24,085 nucleotides of DNA from Phocaeicola plebeius (GTDB lineage Bacteria; Bacteroidota; Bacteroidia; Bacteroidales; Bacteroidaceae): positions 1 to 24,085 of the forward strand of contig SFDG01000033.1 of the NCBI GenBank assembly GCA_004558305.1, given 5' to 3'. The notes beneath the pieces are model-generated. The model made no database searches, was not told the origin of the DNA, and was given only the letters and a program-made list of their open reading frames with translations. Made by a program: the position numbers and the translations under genes. Below are positions 7,846 through 14,781 of this stretch, one piece after another (within the stretch, counting starts at the first letter, position 1; each line of letters starts with the position of its first letter).

Positions 7846-8188
7846 GATAGGCCTCCTTTTGTTTGCGGGTGAACTTTTTAAGTACTTCTTCGTACGAAAG
7901 GTCGATGAGTTGCAACACGAGCGGGTCGGGTACATCGTCCGTCAGGGCCACCTGGTTCCAGTATTTCTTGTTGAAGTGGAAGGCCCCATCTATGCCGTGG
8001 TAACGGTCGCGCAGCTCCAGGGCATAGTCGGGAGGACATTTCACGACAACGTGGTCGGGACTCTCCAGGTCCACGACGGCAAACATACGGTCCACGACCT
8101 TGAAGACCAAGGTCGTTTCGTCGAAAGGGAAGCTCTCGTTGGCGGCTTTCTTGCGCAAGCAGTATTCCCGCAGGGTCTCTATATCCAT
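7832..8188 (-). CDS. MmcQ/YjbR family protein
   Basis: The 118-residue product matches the MmcQ/YjbR family: an N-terminal helix with MDIETLREYCLRK, then the conserved E-S-F-P-F-D motif (18-23), LVFKVVDRMFAVVDL, a VVVKCPPDYALELRD segment, and the C-terminal K-K-Y-W-N-Q-V motif (74-80) before a helical LVLQLIDLSYEEVLKKF. The fold is CyaY-like; some members bind DNA, but the cellular role is not established. It overlaps birA by 14 bp and follows yraN after 48 bp, so it is likely the first or second gene of a yraN-mmcQ-birA-MATE unit. Confidence 0.88.
   Translation of the reverse strand: MDIETLREYCLRKKAANESFPFDETTLVFKVVDRMFAVVDLESPDHVVVKCPPDYALELRDRYHGIDGAFHFNKKYWNQVALTDDVPDPLVLQLIDLSYEEVLKKFTRKQKEAYHALP
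7852..7857 (-). promoter_or_regulatory. Strong Shine-Dalgarno for birA
   Basis: Minus-strand AAAAGGAGGCCTATCATG carries a perfect AGGAGG seven bases before the ATG at 7845. It lies inside the end of the upstream gene, so initiation is probably coupled to termination of that gene. Such strong sites are uncommon in Bacteroidetes. Confidence 0.8.
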
Positions 8189-8236
8189 GTCATTCTTCTT
8201 CGTTAGGTTTTGTTCTGTCTGCCATGTTCCGGTGCA

Positions 8237-8602
8237 TTACCAAATCGGTGGCAGGAAAGCATCCTCGATATGTTCGATGTGAAACGGCGGTTCGCTGCCT
8301 GTCACCGCCACGATGTCGAATCTCACCGGCAGGTCAATCTTGAAAAGGCGCAGGTAGGCATCGGTAGAGGCGACGATACGGCGGATTTTCCGGTTGTCGA
8401 CGGCTGTGAACGGATCTCCGAACCGATTGTCCCGCCGGGTCTTGACTTCCACGACCACCAGTGTGTCACGGTCCACCGCCACAATGTCCAGCTCCTTGTG
8501 GCCTGAACGCCAGTTGCGGTGACGGACGACATACCCCTTCCCTTCCAGGAAACAGGCGGCAGCCGCTTCTCCTTCTTGTCCCAAACGATTATGTGATGCC
8601 AT
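8237..8602 (-). CDS. YraN family protein (UPF0102), putative PD-(D/E)xK nuclease-like
   Basis: The 121-residue product matches UPF0102/YraN. It opens with MASHNRLGQEGEAAAACFL (the conserved G-x-x-G-E-x-x-A helix) and follows with RNWRSGHKELDIVAVD and LVVVEVKTRR. Glu, Asp and the E-V-K triplet form the PD-(D/E)xK-type catalytic pattern (about residues 39-57), suggesting a Holliday-junction-resolvase-like nuclease; activity is unproven for most members. The start at 8602 is chosen because MASHN begins the family homology; an in-frame Met six residues earlier adds only MQKRKK. It heads the minus-strand block and diverges from the small plus-strand gene at 8647. Confidence 0.9.
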   Translation of the reverse strand: MASHNRLGQEGEAAAACFLEGKGYVVRHRNWRSGHKELDIVAVDRDTLVVVEVKTRRDNRFGDPFTAVDNRKIRRIVASTDAYLRLFKIDLPVRFDIVAVTGSEPPFHIEHIEDAFLPPIW

Positions 8603-8606
8603 TTTC

Positions 8607-8637
8607 TTGCGTTTTTGCAAAATTACGATTAAATTTG
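8607..8637. promoter_or_regulatory. Overlapping divergent promoters, yraN and small gene
   Basis: The 44 bp between the two start codons hold two exact -7 elements on opposite strands: TAAATTTG on plus (8630-8637) and TAATTTTG on minus (8625-8618), separated by 4 bp. For the plus promoter a TTG lies 20 bp upstream (8607-8609). No good -33 was found for the minus promoter. Transcription starts would fall only a few bases before each ATG. Confidence 0.5.
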
Positions 8638-8646
8638 CAGATACTT

Positions 8647-8880
8647 ATGATAAACAACGGAAAAAAACGCAAGAAAGTACCCTCGTCAGTCCCTCCGCGC
8701 AAGCAGCGGCTGGTGTGCCTGATGAGTGAGGAAGAAGTGCAAATTGTTGACCGGTACCTCCAAAAGTACCAGATCAAGAACAAGGCGCGCTGGTTCCGGG
8801 AAACCATTTTGTCTTTTATTCATCAAAATATGGAAGAAGATTATCCCATGCTTTTCAAAGAGCATGATATGAGGAGGTAA
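8647..8880 (+). CDS. Small protein, candidate ribbon-helix-helix fold
   Basis: The 77-residue product has a very basic N-terminus (GKKRKK and PPRKQR). A short beta-like strand RLVCLMS follows, then helix EEEVQIVDRYLQKYQIK and helix NKARWFRETILSFIHQN. That strand-helix-helix order, with the S-E-E-E turn, resembles ribbon-helix-helix DNA-binding proteins, but no family is recognised with certainty. The start at 8647 is the first ATG after the predicted promoter and would leave almost no leader. Its stop is one base before the tadA ATG, and its last codons carry the tadA Shine-Dalgarno, so the two are an operon. It could be a transcription factor or an accessory protein of unknown role. Confidence 0.75.
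   Translation: MINNGKKRKKVPSSVPPRKQRLVCLMSEEEVQIVDRYLQKYQIKNKARWFRETILSFIHQNMEEDYPMLFKEHDMRR
8872..8877 (+). promoter_or_regulatory. Strong Shine-Dalgarno for tadA
   Basis: AGGAGG lies four bases before the tadA ATG at 8882, inside the final codons of the upstream small gene. It fixes the tadA start and implies translational coupling. Confidence 0.8.
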
Positions 8881-8881
8881 T

Positions 8882-9316
8882 ATGGCAGACGATACATTTT
8901 ATATGAAGCAAGCCTTGCAGGAGGCCGTCAGGGCTTTCCAGAAGGGCGAAGTACCGGTAGGGGCAGTGGTTGTATGTCGCGGCCACATCATTGCCCGTGC
9001 CCACAATCTGACAGAAACATTGCACGATGTGACGGCCCATGCTGAAATGCAGGCCATCACGGCGGCTTCCAACGCATTGGGGGCCAAGTACCTGACCAAT
9101 TGTACGCTCTACGTGACCGTGGAACCCTGCGTAATGTGTGCCGGTGCCATTGCGTGGTCGCAGGTGGCCCGGCTGGTATACGGAACCGTCGATGAAAAAC
9201 GGGGCTTCCAGCGACTGGCACCCCAGACCTTGCATCCCAAGACCGTAGTGACCCAGGGGGTGATGGCCGATGAATGCGCAGCCTTGATGAAGGAGTTTTT
9301 CCTGCAGAAACGGTAA
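8882..9316 (+). CDS. tadA: tRNA adenosine(34) deaminase / CMP-dCMP deaminase family
   Basis: The 144-residue zinc deaminase has the two metal motifs H53-A-E55 (in AHAEMQAI) and P82-C83-V-M-C86 (EPCVMCAGAI). Conserved GEVPVGAVVV and the LYVTVEPC strand also fit TadA. TadA converts A34 of tRNA-Arg(ACG) to inosine. The short length and lack of a C-terminal reductase or other domain favour TadA over riboflavin or guanine deaminase; the C-terminal ALMKEFFLQKR helix is typical. It follows the small gene at 8647 with a one-base gap. Confidence 0.92.
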   Translation: MADDTFYMKQALQEAVRAFQKGEVPVGAVVVCRGHIIARAHNLTETLHDVTAHAEMQAITAASNALGAKYLTNCTLYVTVEPCVMCAGAIAWSQVARLVYGTVDEKRGFQRLAPQTLHPKTVVTQGVMADECAALMKEFFLQKR

Positions 9317-9318
9317 TA

Positions 9319-9350
9319 CGACTGTCCTCGGGACGCTCTGGGGACGGTCG
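9319..9350 (+). terminator. Possible tadA terminator hairpin
   Basis: A nine-base stem (9319-9327 with 9342-9350, one G-U pair) begins three bases after the tadA stop. No T-run follows, so it may only stabilise the 3' end. The rest of 9351-9565 is A/T rich. A near-match to the -7 element (TATATTCG, 9473-9480) is present but has no properly spaced -33, so no promoter is called for the next gene. Confidence 0.4.
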
Positions 9351-9565
9351 GAGGATGGCCGTTCAGTCTGGAGCTTTCCAAAAATAGCTATCTAAAACTG
9401 AAAAATCTTTCGATTTGGAGAAATCTGAAAGTAAAATAGATGATTTTGAAAATAAATGCCTTTGCTTTTTTATATATTCGCCATGCAAAGAGATAAGCTC
9501 TTTTTAGGAAGATACACAAAAACGCTATATATACAAGAAGTAGTTTAAACCTAAATTGATGATTT

Positions 9566-12500
9566 ATGAAAAAAATGACTGGAAAAAAGCAAGGGCTTTT
9601 TAGGGGTATCCGCTGGCTGGTACCTGTCATGTCTGTCGCTGTAGGCGTATGGATGTTTGCTGTTCCGGCAACCGCTGCCGGTGTTCCTTCCGCCTATGAA
9701 GTGCAACAACAGAAATTACGGGTGAAAGGTAGGGTCCTCGATGTCAACGGAGAACCGTTGATAGGTGTGAATGTGTTCGAAAAGGGGACTGTCTACAATG
9801 GAGTGGTCACAGGAATGGACGGCGATTTCGAACTTACGGTGACGCAGCACTCCACTCTCGTCTTTTCCTACATCGGCTATAAGACAGTGGAAATGGTTGC
9901 ACAAGACCAGCGTTTCCAGACCGTCACCCTCCAGGAAGATACGGAAGCATTGGATGAGATTGTGGTCATTGGCTACGGTGCCGTGCGGAAGGCCGATCTG
10001 GCGGGGTCGGTGGCTGTGATGGACAACAAGAGTTTCAAGGACCAGCCTGTGGCCAGGGTGGAAGATGCCCTGCAGGGGCGTGTGTCTGGTGTGTCCGTCA
10101 TGTCGAGCGGCGTTCCTGGAGGAGCCATGAAAATCCGTGTACGTGGTTCCAGCTCTGTCAGCAAGTCGAACGATCCGCTGTACGTGGTAGACGGCATTGT
10201 CCGTGAAAGCGGACTGGAAGGCATCAATCCCGAAGACATCCAAAGTATGCAGGTCTTGAAGGATGCTTCTTCGACCGCCATTTATGGAGCCCGTGGTGCC
10301 AATGGTGTGGTGCTGGTCACCACCAAGACCGGAGTGGCCGGGCGTACCCAGGTGACCCTCGACGCTTCGTTGGGCTTCGCCCATGCCTATGGCATTCCCG
10401 AAGTGATGGGCACACGCGAATACGCTCAGGCACTGGCTGACTATAATCCCTCTACCAAGGCTGCCATGGCCGATTATATCAGTGGGGTTAAGCCAGGTAT
10501 CGATTGGATGGACCAGTTGCTGCGTACGGGTGTGGTGCAGAATTACAAGCTGGCCCTGTCAAAAGGAGGAGAAGACACGCAGGTCTATTTCTCTGGCAAT
10601 TACATGAACCAGCGCGGCGTCATCACCGACACCGAGTCGGAGCGCTTTGCAGTGAAGGCGAATCTGCACACCCGGCTCTACAGTTGGCTGGAGCTGACGG
10701 CCGATGTGAACCTTTCGCAGACCAACCATTCCGGAGCAGGGTTCAACCAGAACCAGTCGAATCCACTGTGGATCGGACTGAACTATTCGCCCACCATGGA
10801 AATGTACAACGAGCAGGGAGCTTACAATACCGATTCCTATAATAATATCCAGGCCAATCCCTACGGCCTGTTGCATGCCAATCAGAATGACCGGAAGAAC
10901 AATGTCGTGACCGGACACGTGGACCTGAAGTTCCACTTGGCCGACGGCCTGACCTTTACCACGACCAATGGTATCGATTATTCCGATTACAAAAGCTATT
11001 CTTTCGGCTCGTCGACAACTGCAAGGGGAGGAGAGAGTACGATGGGGAACAGTGATACGTACAAGCTGCTGTTGCAGACCACCAACAACCTGACGTATTT
11101 CCATAAGTGGGATGAACACTCGCTGACGGCTACAGGCGTGTGGGAAGCCACTTCGTCGGAAACCCGTGGTATGGGCATTTCGGGACGTAACCTGGCTGCC
11201 GAGCAAGTCGGCTACTGGAACGTGGCGAACGCCAAGACCCGCGATGCGTCCAATAGTTTCAGCAAGTGGACGATGTTGTCCGGAGTGGCACGTGTCATGT
11301 ACAACTATGCCGACCGGTATATGCTTACCGGTACGTTCCGTGCCGATGGCAGCTCGCGGTTCACGAACAAGAAGTGGGGGTATTTCCCTTCCATTGCTGC
11401 CGCTTGGACCGTCTCGAACGAACAGTTCTTCCAGCCGCTCCGTCCGACCGTCAGTGACCTGAAAATCCGTGCCAGCTATGGTATCATCGGTAACCAGGAC
11501 ATTGCTCCTTATTCCACCCTCGGCAATATGGGAACCACTTCCTTCAACATGGGCACCACTACGAACTACACCGGCTATTGGGCCAGCGGGCTGGCTACAC
11601 CCGATTTGACTTGGGAGAAGGTGAAGCAGCTGGATCTGGGGGTAGATGTGGGCTTCTTCGACAATCGCCTGCAGCTGAGCGTGGACTATTTCTCCAAGAA
11701 AACTTCCGATGCCTTGTTGCAGAAGTCTGCTCCGAACTATTTGGGAGGAACCACCTACTGGGTGAATGCCGGTGAGGTGAGCAACAAAGGACTGGATGTC
11801 ACCTTGTCGGCCCGCCTGTTCCAGACTCGGGATTTCCAGTGGACGACGACCTTGAACGGAAGTTACCTGAAGAATAAGGTGACAAAATTGCTGTCGGACG
11901 ACCCGATACTCTATGGCGTATCGCCCTCGCCGGGTACCATAGAAGCCTGTACTATCGTAAAGGAAGGTGAAGCCATTGGCACTTTCTATGGCTACCGGTG
12001 GGCAGGATTGGTGACGAACGATGCCGGCCAGTGGGTGGATTCCTATTACACCAAGGACGGTGCCACCACAACAACGCCCTCGGGAGATGACCGTGCCGTT
12101 ATCGGCAAGTCCAATCCGGATGTTACGCTGGGCTGGAACAACACCTTGACCTACAAGAACTGGGATTTCAATATCTTCTGCAATGCTGCCTTCGGGGCGC
12201 AGCGGCTCAACATGGTCCGTTTTGCCATGAACACCATGGTGGGAGCTTCTATGTTCGTGACTGATAAGGACTACTTGGCCAACGTGGGTACCACCATGCC
12301 GACCTTGGGAGCACCGACCAAGAATTACGGAAACTCTGACAAGTGGCTGGAGGATGCCGACTACTTCCGTTGCGAGAACATCAGCATCGCTTACACGTTT
12401 CCGCGGAGCGTGATGAAGTTCGCAGATGTCCGTCTGTCCTTGTCGGCCCAGAACCTCTTTACCATTACCGGATACAAGGGAATCGATCCCGCCGGTGCTT

Positions 12501-12598
12501 CCTTCAGCGCCAACAATGTCGACCGGGACAACGGACTGGATATGGGTGCTTATCCTAATCCCCGTACCATTACGGTGGGCGTACGCATGAATTTCTGA
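9566..12598 (+). CDS. SusC/RagA family TonB-dependent outer-membrane transporter (pair 1)
   Basis: The 1010-residue protein has a signal peptide (basic start, hydrophobic to about 38, A-T-A-A cleavage). A carboxypeptidase-regulatory-like beta-sandwich follows (about 53-130, KGRVLDVNGEPLIGVNVFE), then a TonB-box-like EIVVIGYG (131-138). The plug carries the SusC signature of the form VRGSSSVSKSNDPLYVVDG and STAIYGARGANGVVLVTTKTG, and the long C-terminal 22-strand barrel ends in an aromatic F. It imports an oligosaccharide or other large nutrient with its SusD partner 29 bp downstream. There is no N-terminal STN domain, so it is not of the ECF/anti-sigma-signalling type. It is clearly diverged from the susC genes of pairs 2 and 3 and lacks their leader hairpin. 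Substrate is unknown. Confidence 0.95.
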   Translation: MKKMTGKKQGLFRGIRWLVPVMSVAVGVWMFAVPATAAGVPSAYEVQQQKLRVKGRVLDVNGEPLIGVNVFEKGTVYNGVVTGMDGDFELTVTQHSTLVFSYIGYKTVEMVAQDQRFQTVTLQEDTEALDEIVVIGYGAVRKADLAGSVAVMDNKSFKDQPVARVEDALQGRVSGVSVMSSGVPGGAMKIRVRGSSSVSKSNDPLYVVDGIVRESGLEGINPEDIQSMQVLKDASSTAIYGARGANGVVLVTTKTGVAGRTQVTLDASLGFAHAYGIPEVMGTREYAQALADYNPSTKAAMADYISGVKPGIDWMDQLLRTGVVQNYKLALSKGGEDTQVYFSGNYMNQRGVITDTESERFAVKANLHTRLYSWLELTADVNLSQTNHSGAGFNQNQSNPLWIGLNYSPTMEMYNEQGAYNTDSYNNIQANPYGLLHANQNDRKNNVVTGHVDLKFHLADGLTFTTTNGIDYSDYKSYSFGSSTTARGGESTMGNSDTYKLLLQTTNNLTYFHKWDEHSLTATGVWEATSSETRGMGISGRNLAAEQVGYWNVANAKTRDASNSFSKWTMLSGVARVMYNYADRYMLTGTFRADGSSRFTNKKWGYFPSIAAAWTVSNEQFFQPLRPTVSDLKIRASYGIIGNQDIAPYSTLGNMGTTSFNMGTTTNYTGYWASGLATPDLTWEKVKQLDLGVDVGFFDNRLQLSVDYFSKKTSDALLQKSAPNYLGGTTYWVNAGEVSNKGLDVTLSARLFQTRDFQWTTTLNGSYLKNKVTKLLSDDPILYGVSPSPGTIEACTIVKEGEAIGTFYGYRWAGLVTNDAGQWVDSYYTKDGATTTTPSGDDRAVIGKSNPDVTLGWNNTLTYKNWDFNIFCNAAFGAQRLNMVRFAMNTMVGASMFVTDKDYLANVGTTMPTLGAPTKNYGNSDKWLEDADYFRCENISIAYTFPRSVMKFADVRLSLSAQNLFTITGYKGIDPAGASFSANNVDRDNGLDMGAYPNPRTITVGVRMNF

Positions 12599-12627
12599 AC
12601 GTATAACCTTGACTTAAACGAAACGAT

Positions 12628-14289
12628 ATGAGAACAAAGATATTCACAGGCTGCCTGTTGGCTGCCTCCCTGTTTGCCGCTTCCTGCAGCGATTTCCTGA
12701 CTGAAGAACCGAAGGGGCAGTTGACTCCCGACAACTTCTTCATCTCGCAGGATGCCCTCGATGCCAGTGTCTATGCCCTCTACGAGAAGGTGCAGCAGAC
12801 GCAGATCTATACCAATATGCTCTATCCCCAGTGGCAGGGCGATGACATTACGGCCAATCCCGGTTCGAACAAGCAGGCGTGTGCCGAACTCGATGTGTTC
12901 AGTGCTACCAGCAACAACAAGGGGGTGCGAGATGCCTGGAACATGAACTATAACATGATCAAGGCGGCAAACCTGATTCTAGCCAATGCCGGTTCGACTC
13001 CTGTGTCGCAGGAAGAAGTGAACATAGCGTTGGGGCAGGCACACTTCTGGCGGGCCTACGGTTACTATTACTTGGTGCGCATCTTCGGTCCGCTGCCGAA
13101 AATCACTTCTGCCGATGTGACCGCTGCCGATGTACAGCTTTCTTCCGTGGAGGAGATTTACCAGCTTATTGTGGAAGATCTCACCCATGCCGAAACCATG
13201 TTACCTACCGGTTATTCCATCACTCCTCGCCAGGTGAACGGAACCGATAACTATGTCACCCGTCAGGCCGTCCAGGCCACACTGGCAGCTGTCTATATGT
13301 CGATGGCCGGTTATCCGCTGAACAAGGGTACGGAATACTATGCCAAAGCAGCTGCCAAGGCGAAGGAAGTCATTGACAAGAACAGCCAGTACGGCTTCTA
13401 TCTGGAAGAAGACTGGAGCCAGGTCTATTCCATGGGGCATAACTACAATAAGGCCACCGTGCTGGGCATCAACAATTCACCGATGAACGGCAGTTGGAAC
13501 CACGATTCCGAGTTCACCTCGTGCTGCCGTTTCGAAGGTTTGGGCGACGGTGGCTGGGGAGATGCCTGGGGAGAAATCGCCTTTTGGCAGCGTTATCCCG
13601 ACGGGCCGCGCAAGAATGCCGTCTATGCCCCGAAAGTAACGTTTGAAGATGCAGACGGAAACATTGTAAAAGTCGTAGACTGGTGGCAGCTGGACGAAAA
13701 CGGCGAAAAGATGGTAGCTGCCTATCATCCCATGTTCTGTACGTTTACCACCAACTGCGACGAGACCGGCAAGGAACTGGCGCAACCTTATAATTATATG
13801 CAGCGTAATTACCGGGGCATGACCAACGGTCACCGTGCCCGTTGCATCCGCTATTCGGAAGTCCTTCTTTGGTATGCCGAAAGTGCCGCCCGTTCGGGAG
13901 GTGACCTGGCGTCTGCCAAGCAATACTTGCGACAGGTACGCAAGCGGGCCGTAACGGACTATGAACAGGTAACTCTGAGTAATGGAACGACCGTGGCCAT
14001 AGATGCCATGACGGCCGACCAACTGGCGGAGGCCTGTTACATCGAACACGGATGGGAAGTGGCCGGCTACTGGGTAGCGATGGTCACCCGTCGTTCGGAC
14101 GAGTTCCGCATGAACGAATTGAAGAAGAACTTCGATTACCGCGTTGCCAACAAGCCGGTAGAGATTGTGCCGGGCATTTGGGCCTCCGAAAGTGTGCCGG
14201 TAGTCAAGAGCACTTGGGCCGGTGATGAAAGCATTTATCTTCCTTATCCAGATACAGAAGTGGAAAAGAATCCTAATTTGAAACGGTGA
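12628..14289 (+). CDS. SusD/RagB family surface glycan-binding lipoprotein (pair 1)
   Basis: The 553-residue lipoprotein starts MRTKIFTGCLLAASLFAASC, with lipobox A-A-S-C and Cys20, followed by SDFLTEEPKGQLTPDNFF, the standard SusD N-terminus. Helical TPR-like segments (for example GQAHFWRAYGYYYLVRIFGPLP, shown here in part: AHFWRAYGYYYLV) and the C-terminal SusD region (RCIRYSEVLLWYAESAAR, EACYIEHGWEVAGYW) complete the family layout. It caps the SusC barrel at the cell surface and helps bind substrate. It is 29 bp after its SusC and is followed by a perfect 23-bp hairpin, so the pair forms a two-gene transcript. Confidence 0.95.
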   Translation: MRTKIFTGCLLAASLFAASCSDFLTEEPKGQLTPDNFFISQDALDASVYALYEKVQQTQIYTNMLYPQWQGDDITANPGSNKQACAELDVFSATSNNKGVRDAWNMNYNMIKAANLILANAGSTPVSQEEVNIALGQAHFWRAYGYYYLVRIFGPLPKITSADVTAADVQLSSVEEIYQLIVEDLTHAETMLPTGYSITPRQVNGTDNYVTRQAVQATLAAVYMSMAGYPLNKGTEYYAKAAAKAKEVIDKNSQYGFYLEEDWSQVYSMGHNYNKATVLGINNSPMNGSWNHDSEFTSCCRFEGLGDGGWGDAWGEIAFWQRYPDGPRKNAVYAPKVTFEDADGNIVKVVDWWQLDENGEKMVAAYHPMFCTFTTNCDETGKELAQPYNYMQRNYRGMTNGHRARCIRYSEVLLWYAESAARSGGDLASAKQYLRQVRKRAVTDYEQVTLSNGTTVAIDAMTADQLAEACYIEHGWEVAGYWVAMVTRRSDEFRMNELKKNFDYRVANKPVEIVPGIWASESVPVVKSTWAGDESIYLPYPDTEVEKNPNLKR

Positions 14290-14323
14290 AGCTATAAAAA
14301 CAACATCGGTCTATCATTCTGTC

Positions 14324-14374
14324 TGTCATACTGATCGGCCATCACATCCCGTGTGATGGCCGATCAGTATGACA
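14324..14374 (+). terminator. Perfect 23-bp hairpin after SusC/SusD pair 1
   Basis: Arms 14324-14346 and 14352-14374 are perfectly complementary with a 5-nt loop (TCCCG). It begins 34 bp after the SusD stop. Only a short ATTTGT follows, so it lacks a proper U-tract; a terminator or 3'-end stabiliser is the likeliest role. Between it and the next promoter (14375-14577) nothing else is recognised. Confidence 0.65.
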
Positions 14375-14577
14375 ATTTGTATGTATCGTAGAGTTTCGAC
14401 ACATCCTTCTCTTTCTATTTCATAGCTATTGAAGTCTGCCCTTTGGGGAAACGAGGCGGTATCAGTACCAGTAGAACTATTCCTTAATTGCTATTATAAA
14501 ATTCTTATTTGATAGTATATTTTTCCTATATCTAACAAATTTCTGCTGTTTTCTGTGGCATTTATAAAAATTATCTC

Positions 14578-14585
14578 TATATTTG
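14578..14585 (+). promoter_or_regulatory. Predicted -7 element for SusC/SusD pair 2
   Basis: TATATTTG matches TAnnTTTG exactly. No convincing -33 element is seen 19-21 bp upstream. It lies 30 bp before the leader hairpin at 14616, the same geometry as at pair 3. Confidence 0.6.
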
Positions 14586-14615
14586 CGTCAACAAACTAAT
14601 ACTGTATTAAACATT

Positions 14616-14642
14616 GTCCTAAGTTCTACTGGAACTTAGGAC
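14616..14642 (+). promoter_or_regulatory. 5' leader hairpin of SusC pair 2
   Basis: Perfect 11-bp arms (GTCCTAAGTTC and GAACTTAGGAC) enclose the loop TACTG. The hairpin ends 16 bases before the ATG at 14659. It is preceded by ACTAATACT (14595-14603), shared with the leader of pair 3. No U-tract follows, so simple attenuation is unlikely; a role in translation or RNA stability is inferred. Confidence 0.6.
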
Positions 14643-14654
14643 GTAAACCTTAAA

Positions 14655-14781
14655 AGTTATGCTAAAGAAATCAAGACCAGTAGGGGCCTTCTTGCTGCTT
14701 CTGTCAGCAATGGCCGCAGGCAATGCGTACGCAGCATCGCCAATTCCAGCTTCTGGGGCAATGATTGCCCAGCAGAACGGT
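14655..14781 (+). repeat. Start-codon/signal-peptide block shared with SusC pair 3 (copy 1)
   Basis: These 127 bases match 20124-20250 at 126 positions; the single difference is at 14742 (A) versus 20211 (G). The block spans four bases before the ATG through codon 41. Sequence on both sides diverges much more, including at synonymous sites, which points to gene conversion or constraint at the nucleotide level. Confidence 0.85.

Noticed and set aside
9543..9550. GTTTAAAC palindrome upstream of SusC pair 1 as a counterpart of the leader hairpins
   Set aside because: An eight-base palindrome cannot form a hairpin with a loop, and the shared ACTAATACT motif and promoter spacing are absent.
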